Shown in pieces: positions 60,605 to 64,000 of a DNA stretch of 64,000 nucleotides. A program made the translations under genes and the position numbers. The number at the start of each line of letters is the position of its first letter. Positions within the stretch are counted from its first letter, which is position 1. This DNA is from an uncultured Ralstonia sp. (lineage in GTDB: Bacteria > Pseudomonadota > Gammaproteobacteria > Burkholderiales > Burkholderiaceae), in NCBI GenBank assembly GCA_913056305.1, contig CAJXMR010000003.1, forward strand, positions 1 through 64,000, in the 5' to 3' direction. The notes beneath the pieces are model-generated. The model worked only from the letters and a program-made list of their open reading frames with translations, searched no databases and was not told the origin of the DNA.

Positions 60605-60840
60605 ACGGCCTGCCGCGAACGCAATTTCGAAACCGCACGCGTTCGCGGCAATACCTTCAGCGAGGAGACAACACAACGCAGTTTTTGACTTGCCGTGGGC
60701 CGCTGGCCCACCCGGCAACGGGCCTCTGCACGCCCGATTTCTGACCGCGCAGTTTGAGGAACGGCGCCGCTGTTTCTCTCCCACACCACGCGCGAGACAA
60801 AAAACATAGCGCGACCGCATCACACCCTAGGAGGAAGACC

Positions 60841-62250
60841 ATGCGTGAAGGAACGCAAATACAGGCGTACGAAAAAGAAGATCTGAAACGAGATCTCAAG
60901 AACCGCCATATCCAGATGATCGCCATTGGCGGGGCCATCGGTACCGGCCTGTTTTACGGCTCGTCCTGGGCCATCAAGACCGCCGGCCCGGCCATTCTGC
61001 TGGTGTATATCGTGGCGGCCATCGCCATCTACTTTGTGATGCGGGCGCTTGGCGAGATGGCCGTCGAAGAGCCCGTATCCGGTTCGTATGTTTCGTACTC
61101 GAACCGCTACATCCACCGGTTCGTTGGCTTCCTGAACGGGTGGAATGCATTCATCTTTCTGTTGGCCACCAGCGCTGCAGATCTGAACGCGTTGGGCAAC
61201 TACGTGCATTTCTGGTTCCCGAGCGTGCCGATCTGGGTGACCGCCCTGGTGGCGGTGTCAGTCATGTTTGCGGTCAACATCATTGGCGTGAAGATCTACG
61301 GCGAGGCGGAGTTCTGGTTTGCGCTGGTCAAGGTTGTGGCCATCGGCGCGTTGATCCTCTTCGGGGCGGGCATGATCTTCTTCGGCATCGGCAACCACGG
61401 GCAAGCCGTCGGCTTCCACAACCTGGTCGACCACGGAGGCTTCTTCCCGAAAGGTGTGAGCGGAACGCTCCTGTCGATCGTGATGGTGGCGTTCGCGTTT
61501 GGTGGCGTCGAAAACCTGGGGCTGGCGGCAGGTGAAGCCAAGGACGTCAAGACCACCATGCCGAAAGCCGTCAATGCCACGTTCTGGCGCTTGCTGCTGT
61601 TCTATGTGGGCGCCATTGCCGTGCTGCTGGCGGTGTTCCCGTGGACTTCGTTGACCACCAAGGGCAGTCCGTTCGTGGATGTGTTTGTGAAGATGGGGGT
61701 TCCGGCTGCGGCAGGCATCATGAACCTGGTGGTCGTGACGGCGGTGCTGTCTGCGGTGAACGCCAGCGTCTTCACCAACAGCCGCACGTTCTACAACCTG
61801 GCCCTGCAGAAGAACGCCCCGGCGTTCCTGAGCGTGGTGAACAGCCGCAAGGTGCCCTCGCGCGCCATCATGCTGGTCTTTGCAACCATGTTTGCCGGCG
61901 TGGTGCTGAATTACGTCATGCCCGAGCAAGCCTTCGAGCTGTTCTCTTCGGTCACAGTGTTTGCGCTGGTTTGCGCGTGGGCATCGATTGTCATCAGCCA
62001 TCTGAACTTCCGGAAGGTCCGCATTCAGAATGGCCAGGAAGGCAAGCTTTCCTACAAGATGCCGTTCTACCCATATAGCAACTACATTGCGCTGGCGTTC
62101 GTGGCCGCGGTCATGGTCTGCATCGCCATCCTGCCGGACATGCGCATGTCGTTGGCGGTGTCGGGTGTGTGGGTCGCGGTCGTCTTTGTCGCCTACAAGT
62201 TCTATACGCGGAATGAGACTGTGCTTGCCGATGCACCGGCAAGCTCCTGA
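60841..62250 (+). CDS. Amino-acid permease of the AAT (amino acid transporter) family
   Basis: A 469-residue twelve-helix transporter with AGGAGGA 5 bases before its ATG. LKRDLKNRHIQMIAIGGAIGTGLFYGSS is the family opening (landmarks NRHIQMIAIGGAIGTGLF), with GEMAVEEPVSGSYVSYSNRY and FAFGGVENLGLAAGEAKD further in. It resembles the CycA/GabP/AnsP type permeases for D-alanine/glycine, GABA or asparagine. Following the MalY/PatB enzyme, it may import its substrate amino acid. The gene is open upstream to 60754 but has no other start signal. Confidence 0.92.
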   Translation: MREGTQIQAYEKEDLKRDLKNRHIQMIAIGGAIGTGLFYGSSWAIKTAGPAILLVYIVAAIAIYFVMRALGEMAVEEPVSGSYVSYSNRYIHRFVGFLNGWNAFIFLLATSAADLNALGNYVHFWFPSVPIWVTALVAVSVMFAVNIIGVKIYGEAEFWFALVKVVAIGALILFGAGMIFFGIGNHGQAVGFHNLVDHGGFFPKGVSGTLLSIVMVAFAFGGVENLGLAAGEAKDVKTTMPKAVNATFWRLLLFYVGAIAVLLAVFPWTSLTTKGSPFVDVFVKMGVPAAAGIMNLVVVTAVLSAVNASVFTNSRTFYNLALQKNAPAFLSVVNSRKVPSRAIMLVFATMFAGVVLNYVMPEQAFELFSSVTVFALVCAWASIVISHLNFRKVRIQNGQEGKLSYKMPFYPYSNYIALAFVAAVMVCIAILPDMRMSLAVSGVWVAVVFVAYKFYTRNETVLADAPASS

Positions 62251-62637
62251 GCGCGTCAAGCAGTGCTAGCGGTGCGGCTGGCCCAATCGGTTGGAAGATT
62301 GTTTGCCAGCTGCGCCTTGCGCCTGCCGTACCGAGGCAAATGTGTGCCTCTTCGAATCGGTACTCCCCGACACTCAGCGGCCATCAGCAAGCCAACGTTG
62401 CGGCGGAGGTTGAACGCGGGCTAGCCCCCGCTCAGTTTGCGCTGCCCGTGGTCGTGGCCGCCGGCACGGGCGGGTCAGGCAGCGTCGGCGCTACCGGTGT
62501 CGCCATCTTTATCGGCCCGCCCTGTGGCGTGGGCTCGAGGCGTGAAGCAGAAAGGGGGGGATTCCCCCCAAGAAGATCACCTTGATTCTCCCCCTGACGC
62601 CTACACTGGACCTTCCAGAAGCATCACGGGGGATACG
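62251..62637. other. Intergenic region; 62400-62447 duplicated at 54171-54218
   Basis: No gene is supported; a frame at 62340-62585 has no ribosome site or domain. The stretch 62400-62447 matches the remnant at 54171-54218 without gaps, in a reading frame VAAEVERGLAPAQFALP versus VAAATDRGLAGGQCAPP, so it may be the end of an older gene. The last 100 bases are the leader of the quinone oxidoreductase gene. Confidence 0.5.
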
Positions 62638-63618
62638 ATGCGCGCTGCCTGGTATGCCAAGAACGGAGAGGCCCGGGATGTGTTGGAGGTGGGCGAGCTG
62701 CCGACCCCGACGCCCGGGGTTGGCGAGGTCCGTGTTCGCCTGGCCTGCTCCGGGGTGAATCCGTCCGACGTGAAATCGAGACGGAGCCGCCCGCTCAGCC
62801 ATGAGCGCATCGTGCCCCACAGCGACGGCGCAGGCGTGATCGATCGGGTTGGCGAAGGGGTTTCACCGTCCCGCCAGGGCGAGCGCGTCTGGGTCTGGAA
62901 CGCGCAATGGCAGCGCCCGATGGGAACCGCGGCTGAATATGTCGTCCTGCCCGAAGCGCAAGCCGTGCGGCTGCCCGACACCACCAGCTTTGCGGAAGGT
63001 GCGTGTCTCGGCATTCCCGCGATGACCGCCTTTCATGCGGTGCAGATGCTGGGCAACATTGCCGACAAGACCGTGCTGATCGTGGGTGCTTCCTCCGCTG
63101 TCGGCCACTACGCCACACAAATCGCCGCGATGAACGGCGCCAACGTCATCGGCACCGTCGGCTCGGCCGAGAAAGCGCGGCACGCGCTCCAGGCCGGCGC
63201 GCGCGAGACCATCCGCTACAAGGAAGAAAGCGTTCCGAACCGGATCAAGTCGCTGACTGCAGGTGCAGGCGTTGACGCGATCGTCGATATGGACTTTTCG
63301 ACAACGATCCAGTGGATTCCGGAGGGGGTCTTGGCGCCCCACGGCACCGTGGTTTGCTATGGCTCCAACGCCTATGGTGATATCCCGGTGCCGTTTCGCG
63401 ATCTGCTGTTCCGCTCGATCAGCCTGCGCTTCTTCTTGGTGTATGAGCTTGAACGCCAGGCGCGGGAGCAGGCCATCGAGGGGCTCACTCATCTGCTGGA
63501 CAGCGGAAAACTCCAGCATGCGATCGGCGCGCGCTATGCACTGTCGGAGATCGCCGCCGCCCATGAGGCCGTCGAGGCGGGGCAGCGCATCGGCAACGTT
63601 GTGGTGGACCTCGACTGA
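62638..63618 (+). CDS. NAD(P)-dependent quinone oxidoreductase (MDR superfamily, zinc-free)
   Basis: A 326-residue enzyme of the QOR branch of medium-chain dehydrogenases. VRLACSGVNPSDVKSRRSR replaces the zinc-binding motif, and the nucleotide-binding loop is VLIVGASSAVGHYATQIA. It probably reduces quinones or enones with NADPH in the cytoplasm. A fragment encoded at 54223-54306 is a paralogue of its residues LAPHGTVVCYGSN..FRDLLFR. No regulator is adjacent. No strong ribosome site precedes ATG 62638. Confidence 0.9.
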   Translation: MRAAWYAKNGEARDVLEVGELPTPTPGVGEVRVRLACSGVNPSDVKSRRSRPLSHERIVPHSDGAGVIDRVGEGVSPSRQGERVWVWNAQWQRPMGTAAEYVVLPEAQAVRLPDTTSFAEGACLGIPAMTAFHAVQMLGNIADKTVLIVGASSAVGHYATQIAAMNGANVIGTVGSAEKARHALQAGARETIRYKEESVPNRIKSLTAGAGVDAIVDMDFSTTIQWIPEGVLAPHGTVVCYGSNAYGDIPVPFRDLLFRSISLRFFLVYELERQAREQAIEGLTHLLDSGKLQHAIGARYALSEIAAAHEAVEAGQRIGNVVVDLD

Positions 63619-63717
63619 GGCTGTTGCGAGCTAGAGCAGCCGCCACGCTGAAGCACGAGTGCATGGGGCAAACGGCCGATCCTCGGTGCAAATTTCCCGA
63701 ACGATCGTGCCTGCGTT

Positions 63718-64000
63718 TCACAACGCGACGACGGCGCGCAAGGCGGGATTGTCGATTTCGCTGGCGAGCAACCGTGCCACGGCGCCGCTCGCTTTGTCGC
63801 CGAGCGCGGCACGGTGTAGCAGTGAACGTACGGTGAGTTCGCGCATGCCACTGCGCGCCGCGAGGCTCTGCAGTTCATCGATCCAGGCCGATGCGTGCGG
63901 CATGGCGTGCGCGACGGCAAGGCCGCATAGCAAATCCAGTGCGTAGCCCTTGCCCCAGAGGTAGGCGTCTGGCAGGCGGACGCTTCGTGCCATCGCGTCA
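63718..64000 (-). CDS. C-terminal end of an unidentified protein, N-terminus outside window
   Basis: The frame is open from the window edge (codons upstream of ATG 63993 are not stops), so the gene probably starts beyond 64000. The visible 93 or so residues are helical and Ala/Leu-rich: GKGYALDLLCGLAVAHAMPHASAWIDELQSLAARSGMRE (in parts: YALDLLCGLAVAHAM, WIDELQSLAARSGM), then LLHRAALGDKASGAVARLLASEIDNPAL. This is like the TPR-type tail of large ATP-dependent LuxR/AfsR regulators or adenylate cyclase-linked proteins. No family assignment is claimed. Confidence 0.6.
   Translation of the reverse strand, partial: DAMARSVRLPDAYLWGKGYALDLLCGLAVAHAMPHASAWIDELQSLAARSGMRELTVRSLLHRAALGDKASGAVARLLASEIDNPALRAVVAL

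Noticed and set aside
62340..62585. 81-codon ORF upstream of the quinone oxidoreductase
   Set aside because: No ribosome site or domain; only the 48-bp duplicated segment is notable and is described separately.

Overview
The window is a high-GC bacterial chromosome segment that reads as a beta-proteobacterium of the Burkholderiaceae, most likely Ralstonia or a close relative. The grounds are codon use, many LysR regulators beside small catabolic or transport units, a Burkholderia-type general porin, and a methylcitrate locus of the prpR / prpB-prpC-acnD-prpF type. No tRNA, rRNA, CRISPR array or intact mobile element is visible. The only transposon trace is a C-terminal IS5-type transposase fragment near 1.7-1.9 kb.

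Layout. 0-1.2 kb: end of an acyl-CoA degradation operon (aryl-CoA ligase tail, thioesterase, RidA-like protein). 1.2-2.7 kb: gene-poor stretch with short GTAC-containing repeats, the transposase remnant and a GNAT acetyltransferase. 2.7-5.6 kb: chemoreceptor and porin. 5.7-14.2 kb: translationally coupled peptide-type ABC transporter (two permeases, two ATPases, binding protein) with a CocE-type hydrolase, and a divergent LysR regulator. 14.8-26.3 kb: a chain of MFS transporters and regulators (GntR, HxlR, LysR, TetR), with GNAT and VOC proteins and an orphan ModA. 26.4-30.5 kb: MoxR ATPase, DUF58 protein and transglutaminase-like membrane protein. 30.7-34.3 kb: an unrecognised three-gene operon. 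34.3-37 kb: GNAT, GlxA-type AraC regulator, small monooxygenase-like protein and thioesterase. 37.5-40.6 kb: Gly/Ser/Thr-rich lipoprotein, then a PepSY / four-repeat membrane protein / small exported protein group. 40.6-49 kb: methylcitrate cycle and PrpR. 49-54 kb: NnrU-like protein, aldo/keto reductase, small lipoprotein, DegP-like protease and an exported barrel-like protein. 54-64 kb: three oxidoreductase or amino-acid units with LysR regulators, and the start of an unidentified truncated gene.

How genes work together. prpB, prpC, acnD and prpF encode the methylcitrate route that turns propionyl-CoA into pyruvate and succinate. The prpR-prpB gap carries a good -24/-12 promoter match and PrpR-like inverted repeats. 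The Dpp-like transporter plus hydrolase is a self-contained import and hydrolysis unit whose substrate cannot be read from sequence. A MalY/PatB-type PLP enzyme with an amino-acid permease and a divergent LysR looks like a small amino-acid (possibly sulfur amino acid) unit.

The best candidate for something undescribed is the operon at 30694-34303. It encodes a membrane-tethered AAA+ ATPase like the second ring of ClpA/ClpB, keeping the GYVG pore loop but showing no ClpP-docking tripeptide. It sits between two proteins that each have one N-terminal membrane anchor and an extracytoplasmic domain. The three genes overlap at their stop and start codons.
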